DNA from: Candidatus Colimorpha enterica
GTDB lineage: Bacteria; Bacillota; Clostridia; Oscillospirales; CAG-272
DNA: 5,963 nt
Reading direction: 5' to 3'
NCBI GenBank assembly: GCA_000433515.1
Contig: FR891185.1
Location: 12,238 to 18,200 of the forward strand
The first letter of the stretch is position 1, and each line of letters starts with the position of its first letter. The notes below the pieces were generated by a model that saw nothing but the letters and a program-made list of their open reading frames with translations, ran no database searches and was not told the origin of the DNA. Position numbers and translations under genes: made by a program. Positions 1 through 5,590 of this stretch are shown here, piece after piece.

Positions 1-2
1 AG

Positions 3-320
3 GGTTATGAGGATCAGTCGCGCTTCGGGATCATGCAGAAGGTGGGAATGACGGTCGGGGAGATACGTACTTCGGTCAATTCGCAGATACTGACGGTGTT
101 TTTCCTGCCGCTTGCTGTCTCGGCTGTTCACATGGGCTTTGCCTTTCCGATGGTGAACCGGGTGCTTCAGCTGTTCGGGCTGGTCAACGTGAGACTGTTC
201 CTTGCGGTCACGGCGGGCGTGTTCCTTGTCTTTGCGCTGTTCTATGTGATCGTATATGCCGTTACCTCAAAGGCGTATATCTCGATAATCAGCATAAAAC
301 CGGCAAGGCGGGCTGCCTGA
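3..320 (+). CDS. ABC transporter permease, FtsX/MacB-fold, C-terminal fragment (5' end outside window)
   Basis: Only the last 105 residues are visible, and the frame is open to the window's left edge, so the start lies upstream. The fragment opens with a cytoplasmic-looking stretch containing the motif YEDQSRFGIMQKVGM, followed by a hydrophobic segment (fragment residues about 29-47, FFLPLAVSAVHMGFAF), a short linker, and a second strongly hydrophobic segment (about 64-87) before a basic tail. This pattern is what I know from the C-terminal ends of FtsX-like permeases of the BceB/VraG/YxdM kind, which work in the cytoplasmic membrane with an ATP-binding partner, often in export or sensing of antimicrobial peptides. 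The partner ATPase and any two-component system would lie upstream. A terminator follows directly, so the gene ends its transcription unit and is probably unrelated to the sugar genes downstream. The permease family is fairly secure; the substrate is unknown. Confidence 0.82.
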   Translation, partial: GYEDQSRFGIMQKVGMTVGEIRTSVNSQILTVFFLPLAVSAVHMGFAFPMVNRVLQLFGLVNVRLFLAVTAGVFLVFALFYVIVYAVTSKAYISIISIKPARRAA

Positions 321-336
321 CTGCGGGAGTATAACG

Positions 337-383
337 AAAAGGTGCTGTAAGAAACCCAGGACGGGTTTTTACGGCACCTTTTT
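337..383 (+). terminator. Rho-independent terminator after the permease gene
   Basis: A long inverted repeat (arms 337-357 and 363-383, loop AGGAC) forms a stem with one bulged A (349) and two G-U pairs. Its base runs into a T-tract (379-383). It starts 16 bases after the permease stop. The A-run at 337-340 on the left arm pairs with the T-run, so weak termination in the opposite direction is also conceivable. Confidence 0.85.
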
Positions 384-413
384 CCGGTTTGCAGCGCTTC
401 CGTGAATCTGTGC

Positions 414-442
414 TTGACATTTCGTTATCGGTAATGTATAAT
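414..442 (+). promoter_or_regulatory. Consensus sigma-70/sigma-A promoter for galM
   Basis: TTGACA (414-419) and TATAAT (437-442) are both exact consensus and are separated by the ideal 17 bp. The predicted transcription start is near 449-450. This leaves a leader of about 35 bases before the galM start codon at 485, with the ribosome binding site inside it. No operator-like repeat is evident around it, so expression may be high and largely constitutive (inference). Confidence 0.9.
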
Positions 443-469
443 TATACGTGAATGACGATTTTTTTCATC

Positions 470-474
470 AGGAG
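470..474 (+). promoter_or_regulatory. Ribosome binding site that sets the galM start
   Basis: AGGAG lies 10 bases upstream of ATG 485. An in-frame ATG at 452 would add 11 residues, but it lies within a few bases of the predicted transcription start and has no Shine-Dalgarno sequence. The shorter protein also begins where GalM proteins normally begin. Confidence 0.8.
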
Positions 475-484
475 AATATCATAT

Positions 485-1504
485 ATGATTACAAAACAGC
501 TTTTCGGAACCTTCGGCGGCAAGGATGTCTTTGCCTATACCCTTACCAACAAAAACGGCGCTTCGGTGACGGTACTTACCTACGGCGGCATTATGAGCAA
601 GCTTATCGTGCCCGACAGAAACGGGAAAATGGGTGACATTATCTGCGGATTTGACAGCATCGCCGACTATGTTGCCGAAAGGAAATCCTATTTCGGCGCG
701 ATAATCGGCAGGTACGGCAACCGCATTTCCGGCGGCGGCTTCACGCTGAACGGCGAAAGATACAATATCGCGCTCAACGAGAACGGCAGGTGCCATCTTC
801 ACGGCGGAAACGTCGGCTTCAACAGAAAGATATGGGACGCAGACGCGGTTACCGGAGAGGGCTTTGACAGGCTTGTCCTCACGCTCTTCTCGCCCGACGG
901 TGAGGAGGGCTACCCGGGCAATCTTTACGTAACCGTTACCTACACGTTCGACGATGACAACGCTCTCACCATTCACTATGAGGCTGACAGCGACCGCGAT
1001 ACCGTTCTCAACCTTACAAGCCACACATATTACAACCTGAACGGCTACGACGGCGGTTCGGTGCTTGAGCAGGAGCTTATGATAAATGCCGACCGGTACG
1101 ACGAGGTCAACGAGCTTCTTCTTCCGTACAGGGAGCCGGTGCCGGTCGAGGGAACCGCTTTCGATTTCAGGACTCTCCGTCCCATCGGTCAGACATATGA
1201 CCACAACTTTGTCATAAACGGCAAGCCCGGAGAGTTCCGTCCCGGTGCGGAGGCTTACGACCCCAAAACAGGGCGCACGCTGACCATGTACACCGACACC
1301 CCGGCGGTTCAGCTCTATACTGCCGGCGGAATGAACGGAAAAACTCCCTTCAAGGGCGGTGTTCCGGAAAAGCTGTATCATGCGTTCTGCCTTGAAACGC
1401 AGTACAGCCCCGACACTCCCAACCGTCCTTATATGCCTCAGTGCACGCTTAAGGCGGGAGAAAAGTACGACTCGACGACGAAGTATGTCTTCGGTGTGAA
1501 GTAA
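485..1504 (+). CDS. galM: Aldose 1-epimerase (mutarotase)
   Basis: This 339-residue protein has the usual length for the GalM family. It interconverts the alpha and beta anomers of galactose, glucose and related aldoses in the cytosol, feeding free sugars into kinases. Family landmarks appear in order: an N-terminal beta segment with LTYGGIMSKLIVPD (about 31-44), RYGNRI (76-81), HLHGG with H106, LTSHTYYNL with H180 as the expected general acid, YDHNF with D239 (substrate contact), and FCLETQYSPD with E304 as the expected catalytic base. All key residues are present, so the enzyme should be active. It lacks a signal peptide. The start at 485 is chosen from AGGAG at 470-474. The gene is a single-gene unit with its own consensus promoter and perfect-stem terminator. 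Its proline codons favour CCC (9 of 17), unlike the CCG preference of araB. Sugar preference cannot be read from sequence; the neighbouring araB hints that L-arabinose anomers may be a substrate (inference). Confidence 0.95.
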   Translation: MITKQLFGTFGGKDVFAYTLTNKNGASVTVLTYGGIMSKLIVPDRNGKMGDIICGFDSIADYVAERKSYFGAIIGRYGNRISGGGFTLNGERYNIALNENGRCHLHGGNVGFNRKIWDADAVTGEGFDRLVLTLFSPDGEEGYPGNLYVTVTYTFDDDNALTIHYEADSDRDTVLNLTSHTYYNLNGYDGGSVLEQELMINADRYDEVNELLLPYREPVPVEGTAFDFRTLRPIGQTYDHNFVINGKPGEFRPGAEAYDPKTGRTLTMYTDTPAVQLYTAGGMNGKTPFKGGVPEKLYHAFCLETQYSPDTPNRPYMPQCTLKAGEKYDSTTKYVFGVK

Positions 1505-1518
1505 AATCAAAATCACGG

Positions 1519-1549
1519 TGCCGCCGGACCCTTTCCGGCGGCATTTTTT
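1519..1549 (+). terminator. Rho-independent terminator after galM
   Basis: A perfect 10-bp GC-rich stem (TGCCGCCGGA, 1519-1528, with its complement at 1534-1543) encloses a 5-base loop and is followed by six T residues (1544-1549). It lies 14 bases after the galM stop and separates galM from araB transcription. Confidence 0.95.
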
Positions 1550-1581
1550 GTACCGGAATCGGAATTTCTTCGCTTTGCTAC

Positions 1582-1610
1582 TGGATTTTTGCGCGGCAGT
1601 ATGCTATAAT
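1582..1610 (+). promoter_or_regulatory. Extended -10 promoter for araB
   Basis: TGCTATAAT at 1602-1610 is a perfect extended -10 element (TGn plus TATAAT). The best -35 at 17-bp spacing is TGGATT (1582-1587), only three of six matches, which fits a promoter that leans on the extended -10. The predicted transcription start is near 1617, giving a leader of about 25 bases. The ribosome binding site GGAGG (1629-1633) sits 8 bases before ATG 1642. No clear operator was seen; a tandem CGGAAT repeat (1554-1565) lies upstream but has no evident role. Confidence 0.78.
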
Positions 1611-1641
1611 TATCTTACCAAAATCATCGGAGGAATACCGT

Positions 1642-3300
1642 ATGTCAAAAAAGTATACAATCGGGCTTGATTTCGGAACGCTGTCCGGACGGGCGGTGCT
1701 TGTGAGCGTGTCCGACGGAGAAGAGCTCGGGTACCGCGAATTCAGTTATCCGCACGCTGTCATGGACGGGGAGATACCCACCGGGAGAAAGCTCAAGCCG
1801 GAATCGGCGCTTCAGTATCCGCAGGATTATCTTGACGCGCTTGCAAACACCGTTCCGCAGCTTCTTTCGGAGTGTGGGGTGGACAGGCGCGATGTTATAG
1901 GCGTCGGCGTGGATTTCACTGCCTGCACTATAATGCCGGTCTATGCAGACGGAACGCCGCTCTGCATGACGGAAAAGTGGAGTGATGAGCCGAACGCATA
2001 CGTCAAGCTGTGGAAGCATCACGGGGCGCAGAAGTATGCGGACATGATAAACGATCTTGCGGAAGCGCGGGGAGAGGCATGGCTGAAGCGCTACGGCGGA
2101 AAGACCTCCTGCGAGTGGGCGTTTGCCAAGATGCTTGAGACATATTCCGAGGCGCGCGGGGTGTACGACGATGCGGATATTTTTATCGAGGCGGGCGACT
2201 GGCTTGTCATGAAGCTCTGCGGAAGCCTGAAAAGAAGCGCGTGCATGGCGGGCTACAAGGCGCTGTGGAGCCGTGAGGACGGCTATCCCGACCGGGATTT
2301 CTTCGGGCAGCTTTCGGAGGGCTTTGCCGGTGCGGCGGAGGACAAGCTGAGAGGCGAGGTGGTTCCCGCCGGTGCTTACTGCGGAGGACTGACGGAGGAG
2401 GCGGCAGAGCTTCTCGGACTTGAGCCGGGGACTGCGGTCGCCGCCTGCATAATCGACGCTCATGCAGCGGTTCCGTCTCTCGGAGGCGACTGCGAGGGGA
2501 AGATGCTGATGATAATCGGCACATCGACCTGTCACATCAGCCTGTCGGATAAGCTGTCATACGCAGAGGGGATCTGCGGGGTGGTGCTTGACGGGGTAAT
2601 GCCGGGATTTTATGCTTACGAGGCGGGGCAGGCGTGCGTGGGCGACTGCTTTGCATGGTTTATCGACAACTGCGTACCGGAAAGCTATATGAATGCGGCA
2701 CGGGAAAGAGGAATGAATATCCATAAATATCTCCGCTCGCTTGCCGGAAAGAAAAAGCCGGGAGAAAACCGTCTTATCGCGCTTGACTGGTGGAACGGAA
2801 ACCGCTCGGTCCTCGGAGACAGCCGGCTGTCGGGGCTTATCCTCGGGCTTAATGTCGGAACAAAGCCGGAGGACATATACCGCGCCCTTATCGAGTCAAC
2901 GGCATACGGCACCCGCATGATAGTTGACAATTACGGTGAAAACGGTGTTCCGGTGAAGGAGATCTATGCGACCGGCGGCATTGCCGACAAGGATCCCTTT
3001 ACCATGCAGATATATGCAGACGTCCTCGGCAGAGAGATAAGGATCGCCGGGGCATCGAACGGTCCGGCGCTCGGCTCCGCGATATTTGCGGCAGCGGCGG
3101 CAGGTGCCGGAAACGGCGGTTACCGCGATGCATTTGCCGCATCGGAGGCGATGGGCAGGGTAAGACCGACTGTCTACCGACCGATCCCGGAAAATGCCGC
3201 GGCTTATGAAAGGCTGTTCCGCGAGTACAGAACGCTTCACGATTATTTCGGGCGCGGCGGCAACGGCGTTATGAAGAGACTGAAGGAAGACTGCGTGTGA
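1642..3300 (+). CDS. araB: L-ribulokinase
   Basis: This 552-residue FGGY-family carbohydrate kinase phosphorylates L-ribulose to L-ribulose 5-phosphate using ATP in the cytosol, the second step of L-arabinose catabolism. It matches the Bacillus subtilis AraB type as I recall it. Landmarks are the N-terminal phosphate loop GLDFGTLSGRAVL (8-20), GVDFTACTIMPV (89-100), the sugar-site stretch around VKLWKHHGAQ (121-130), RYGGKTSCEW (150-159), the catalytic-base aspartate D272 in IDAHAA, the second phosphate motif GTSTCH (293-298), EAGQACVGD (327-335), the ALDWWNGNRS segment (380-389), and the adenosine motif ATGGIADKDPFTMQIYAD (443-460). Length and motifs are complete, so it should be functional. 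GGAGG eight bases before ATG 1642 supports the start. It stands alone between its own promoter and terminator; araA (isomerase) and araD (epimerase) are not in this window. A D-ribulokinase or xylulokinase role is less likely given the AraB-specific motifs. Confidence 0.94.
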   Translation: MSKKYTIGLDFGTLSGRAVLVSVSDGEELGYREFSYPHAVMDGEIPTGRKLKPESALQYPQDYLDALANTVPQLLSECGVDRRDVIGVGVDFTACTIMPVYADGTPLCMTEKWSDEPNAYVKLWKHHGAQKYADMINDLAEARGEAWLKRYGGKTSCEWAFAKMLETYSEARGVYDDADIFIEAGDWLVMKLCGSLKRSACMAGYKALWSREDGYPDRDFFGQLSEGFAGAAEDKLRGEVVPAGAYCGGLTEEAAELLGLEPGTAVAACIIDAHAAVPSLGGDCEGKMLMIIGTSTCHISLSDKLSYAEGICGVVLDGVMPGFYAYEAGQACVGDCFAWFIDNCVPESYMNAARERGMNIHKYLRSLAGKKKPGENRLIALDWWNGNRSVLGDSRLSGLILGLNVGTKPEDIYRALIESTAYGTRMIVDNYGENGVPVKEIYATGGIADKDPFTMQIYADVLGREIRIAGASNGPALGSAIFAAAAAGAGNGGYRDAFAASEAMGRVRPTVYRPIPENAAAYERLFREYRTLHDYFGRGGNGVMKRLKEDCV

Positions 3301-3307
3301 TCTGAAT

Positions 3308-3355
3308 CTGCTGTCGAAAAACTCAATTCCGGGTTTTTCGACAGCAGTTTTTTTT
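3308..3355 (+). terminator. Rho-independent terminator after araB
   Basis: A 17-bp stem (3308-3324 with 3331-3347, containing one T-G pair) around the 6-base loop AATTCC is followed by eight T residues (3348-3355). It begins 7 bases after the araB stop and should isolate araB from the next unit. Confidence 0.95.
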
Positions 3356-3369
3356 AATTCCCGTGCGCG

Positions 3370-3400
3370 GATTTGCAATGCTGTTCGCCTGATTTGCAAT
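3370..3400 (+). repeat. Direct repeat GATTTGCAAT x2 at 21-bp spacing, candidate activator operator
   Basis: GATTTGCAAT occurs at 3370-3379 and identically at 3391-3400. The two starts are 21 bp apart, which is two turns of the helix, so both copies present the same DNA face. The second copy ends on the first base of the weak -35 (3400-3405). This geometry is known for AraC/XylS-type activators that bind tandem half-sites next to or overlapping the -35. The regulator itself is not in this window. The repeat is seen directly; the operator role is inference. Confidence 0.6.
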
Positions 3401-3428
3401 TGCGGTAAAAGACGGTCAAAGCTATAAT
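3400..3428 (+). promoter_or_regulatory. Promoter of the TIM-barrel/flavin-oxidoreductase/SDR operon
   Basis: TATAAT (3423-3428) is exact consensus. At 17-bp spacing the -35 is TTGCGG (3400-3405), which keeps only TTG. A strong -10 with a poor -35 beside a phased direct repeat suggests a promoter needing an activator (inference). The predicted transcription start is near 3435, giving a leader of about 58 bases. The ribosome binding site GGAG (3481-3484) is 8 bases before ATG 3493. Confidence 0.78.
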
Positions 3429-3447
3429 TAGAACAAAATCAATCACA

Positions 3448-3472
3448 GACCGCGCTTATATGGGCGGCGGTC
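3448..3472 (+). other. Leader hairpin (or dyad operator) upstream of the TIM-barrel gene
   Basis: GACCGC (3448-3453) pairs with GCGGTC (3467-3472). Past a bulged G (3466), GC pairs with GC and two T-G pairs close an ATAT loop (3458-3461). There is no T-tract, so it is not a terminator. It lies between the predicted transcription start and the ribosome binding site and does not itself cover that site. It could stabilise the mRNA 5' end or be a protein-binding dyad; it could also be incidental. Confidence 0.4.
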
Positions 3473-3492
3473 ACTGAAACGGAGCAGATAAT

Positions 3493-4245
3493 ATGAGATT
3501 TATACCGGGACTTGTTTCGATCAGCTTCAGGGCGCTGTCCGTCGGTGATATTATCGGTGTCACGACTGATGCAGGGCTTGAGGCTGTCGAGTGGGGAAGC
3601 GATGTACACGTTCCCGCGGGTGACATTGCCGCCGCGGAAGCCGCGAAAAAGAAAACCGTGGCTGCCGGGCTGTCAATGCCTGAGTACGGCTCGTACTATG
3701 TCCTCGGAAGCGGGGAGGACATTGAGAAAACCGTCACGTCAGCCCGCATACTCGGCATCACGAATGTGCGTATCTGGGCGTGGAACATGTCGGCGTCCGA
3801 AATGTCGCCGGAGGTTTACGCAAAGGTCGTTGACGATGCAAAGAGCATCTGCGGCAGGTATCCTGACATCAGGTTCTGCCTTGAGTGCCACAACCAGACG
3901 GTTACGCAGGAGTATACCGACGAGCTGAAGTTTTTCTGTGATGTCGGCAGAAAGAATCTCATGACGCTGTGGCAGCCGAACCAGTTCAGGACGCATTCAT
4001 GGAACATGGAGTCGGTCAGAGCATTGCTTCCGTATATTTACGGCGTTCATGTGTTTTCATGGGAGGGAAAAAATATGCTCCCGCTTGACGCGCATACCGA
4101 CAGGTGGGCGGAATATTTAAGCATTCTTCGCGGTTCAGAGCGTGAGACAATGCCGCTTATGCTTGAATTCATGCATGACAACCGTCCGGAGTCGCTTCCG
4201 GAAACGGCGCAGACCCTGAAAAAATGGATAAAGGCGGCGGAGTGA
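3493..4245 (+). CDS. Sugar phosphate isomerase/epimerase-like TIM-barrel protein (AP endonuclease family 2 fold)
   Basis: This 250-residue cytosolic protein belongs to the xylose-isomerase-like TIM-barrel superfamily, whose members usually isomerise, epimerise or cleave sugars, inositols and sugar acids with one divalent metal. The reaction here is unknown. Visible landmarks are LEAVEWGSDVHVP (29-41; E33 and H39), YGSYYVLG (65-72), RIWAW (93-97), LECHNQ (130-135; E131, H133), LWQPNQF (159-165), YGVHVFSWEG (183-192; H186) and LMLEFMHDN (222-230; E225). E131, H186 and E225 lie where metal ligands fall in this fold. The place where an aspartate is usual holds WQPN, so Q161 or N163 may substitute. 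GGAG eight bases before ATG 3493 supports the start. It is the first gene of an apparent operon, and its stop TGA overlaps the next start (TGATG). No signal peptide is seen. The family call is firm; the substrate is open. Confidence 0.85.
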   Translation: MRFIPGLVSISFRALSVGDIIGVTTDAGLEAVEWGSDVHVPAGDIAAAEAAKKKTVAAGLSMPEYGSYYVLGSGEDIEKTVTSARILGITNVRIWAWNMSASEMSPEVYAKVVDDAKSICGRYPDIRFCLECHNQTVTQEYTDELKFFCDVGRKNLMTLWQPNQFRTHSWNMESVRALLPYIYGVHVFSWEGKNMLPLDAHTDRWAEYLSILRGSERETMPLMLEFMHDNRPESLPETAQTLKKWIKAAE

Positions 4246-5570
4246 TGGAAAACGTGAAGAGAAAAGCCTGCACGTCATTTGCCGAATTCAGCGAACAGAA
4301 TGCCGCGACAGGTGCCGGGCTTCCTTATTCCCGTGATATCTCCTGTCTCGGCGACAGCGTTGATATCGGGGGAAAAACTGCCCGCAACCGGCTTGTATGT
4401 CAGGCAATGGAGGGCTGCGACGGAAATCCCGACGGAACTCCGGGAGAGCTGACCGAAAGAAGATACCTGCGCCTTGCGGAGGGCGGGGCGGGCATCATAT
4501 GGTTCGAGGCGACCGCCTGTCTGAGGGAGGGACGGGCAAACCCGCGTCAGCTGTGGCTTTATAAGGACAATATCGGCGCGTTTGCGTCTCTTGTCGATAA
4601 GATCCGAGAGGCGGGGATGAAGGCGAACGGATATGCGCCGCTTGTTATAATGCAGGACACCCATTCCGGCAGGTACAGCAAGCCGGACGGCAGACCCGCG
4701 CCGATAATCGCGTACAACAACCCGATCCTTGAGAAGGACGGAGGGCTTCCTGAGGAGTGCATTGCGACGGATGACTATCTTGACCGCGTCGGAGAGGCGC
4801 TTGTGAATAATGCCGTGCTTGCCGAAAAAGCCGGATTTGACGGTGTTGACATAAAATGCTGTCACCGGTATCTGAATTCCGAGCTTCTTTCGGCATACAA
4901 CCGGGAGGGAAGGTACGGAGGCGCTTTTGAGAACCGGACGAGGCTTCTCTGCGAAAGCATTTCCGGGGCGGCTGCCGGGACGTCGGAGGATTTCATAGTC
5001 ACCTCAAGGCTGAATGCCTATGACGGATTTGAATATCCGAACGGCTTCGGTGTGAAGAAGGACGGCGGGACGGATTTTGACCCGACGGAGCCGGTCATGC
5101 TGATAAAAAGGCTGTATTCGCTCGGTGTGCGCGTGCTTGATATTACTATGGGCAACCCGTATTTCAACCCGCACGTCAACCGTCCGTTTGCCGCCGGACC
5201 GTATGAGCCGCCGGAGCACCCGATGACCGGAGTCGCGCGTATGCTTGAGGGAACGGCTGAGCTTAAACGCTCGGTGCCGGAGATGAAGATAGTTTCCTCC
5301 GGGCTTACCTATCCCGGAGCTGCCGCTCCGAACGTGGCGGCGGCTTATATTTCGGACGGGAAATTCGATTTTGCCGGGTTCGGCAGAATGATACTTGCAT
5401 ATCCGGAATTTGCCCGCGACATACTTGAGGGCGGCGGACTTGACCCGAAAAGGATATGCATCTGCTGCTCGAAATGCACTGAGCTCATGAGATCCGGCAG
5501 TACGCCGGGGTGTGTGGTGAGGGACGGACTTTACGCCGCGCTTTACCGCGAAATGAAAAAACAGAATTAA
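4245..5570 (+). CDS. Old-yellow-enzyme-type NADH:flavin oxidoreductase with C-terminal Fe-S-type cysteine motif
   Basis: This 441-residue FMN-dependent TIM-barrel oxidoreductase is related to the N-terminal half of 2,4-dienoyl-CoA reductase and trimethylamine dehydrogenase. Landmarks: an N-terminal extension (1-35), NRLVCQAMEGCDG (48-60), GGAGIIWFEAT (80-90), MQDTHSGR (136-143, FMN-site equivalent of QLxHxGR), the active-site segment DIKCCHRYL (202-210), YGGAFENRTR (224-233), R255, SSG (351-353) and FAGFGRMILAYPEF (376-389) for FMN phosphate. The C-terminus carries C405, C408, C411 and C423 (C-x2-C-x2-C-x11-C, with an extra C407), the pattern of the 4Fe-4S site in the larger relatives. Yet the protein ends about 18 residues later, without their FAD/NAD(P)H domain. 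ATG 4245 overlaps the upstream TGA by one base; an in-frame ATG at 4224 lies inside the upstream gene. The likely reaction is reduction of an activated C=C or reverse dehydrogenation; substrate and electron donor are unknown. Confidence 0.88.
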   Translation: MENVKRKACTSFAEFSEQNAATGAGLPYSRDISCLGDSVDIGGKTARNRLVCQAMEGCDGNPDGTPGELTERRYLRLAEGGAGIIWFEATACLREGRANPRQLWLYKDNIGAFASLVDKIREAGMKANGYAPLVIMQDTHSGRYSKPDGRPAPIIAYNNPILEKDGGLPEECIATDDYLDRVGEALVNNAVLAEKAGFDGVDIKCCHRYLNSELLSAYNREGRYGGAFENRTRLLCESISGAAAGTSEDFIVTSRLNAYDGFEYPNGFGVKKDGGTDFDPTEPVMLIKRLYSLGVRVLDITMGNPYFNPHVNRPFAAGPYEPPEHPMTGVARMLEGTAELKRSVPEMKIVSSGLTYPGAAAPNVAAAYISDGKFDFAGFGRMILAYPEFARDILEGGGLDPKRICICCSKCTELMRSGSTPGCVVRDGLYAALYREMKKQN

Positions 5571-5590
5571 CCGGACAGGGGGAAAACAAC

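Noticed and set aside
381..412. Possible CcpA (cre) catabolite-repression site upstream of the galM promoter (TGCAGCGCTTCC)
   Set aside because: The CG core and flanking A positions are out of register with the TGNAANCGNWNNCA consensus. No convincing cre was found in any of the three promoter regions.
452..484. Longer galM start at ATG 452
   Set aside because: The TTGACA-17-TATAAT promoter places the transcript start at about 449-450, leaving no leader for this ATG, whereas AGGAG at 470-474 serves ATG 485.
448..636. 62-codon plus-strand frame overlapping the galM start
   Set aside because: It begins at the predicted transcription start without a ribosome binding site, and it is out of frame with the well-supported galM protein.
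479..1516. 345-codon open frame on the minus strand opposite galM
   Set aside because: It mirrors galM almost end to end. It lacks recognisable motifs, while the plus strand encodes an intact GalM with all catalytic residues, a promoter and a terminator.
1554..1565. Tandem CGGAAT repeat upstream of the araB promoter
   Set aside because: A two-copy 6-bp repeat is too short to separate from chance. It lies between the galM terminator and the promoter and has no symmetry or phasing relation to the -35.
1645..2535. 296-codon open frame on the minus strand inside araB
   Set aside because: Composition-driven shadow of araB; it is rich in Arg, His and Pro, has no family resemblance, and ends just inside the araB start.
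4224..4244. Longer start of the flavin oxidoreductase at ATG 4224
   Set aside because: The added residues (MDKGGGV) come from the coding end of the upstream gene read in another frame. The TGATG overlap at 4243-4247 is a typical coupled start.
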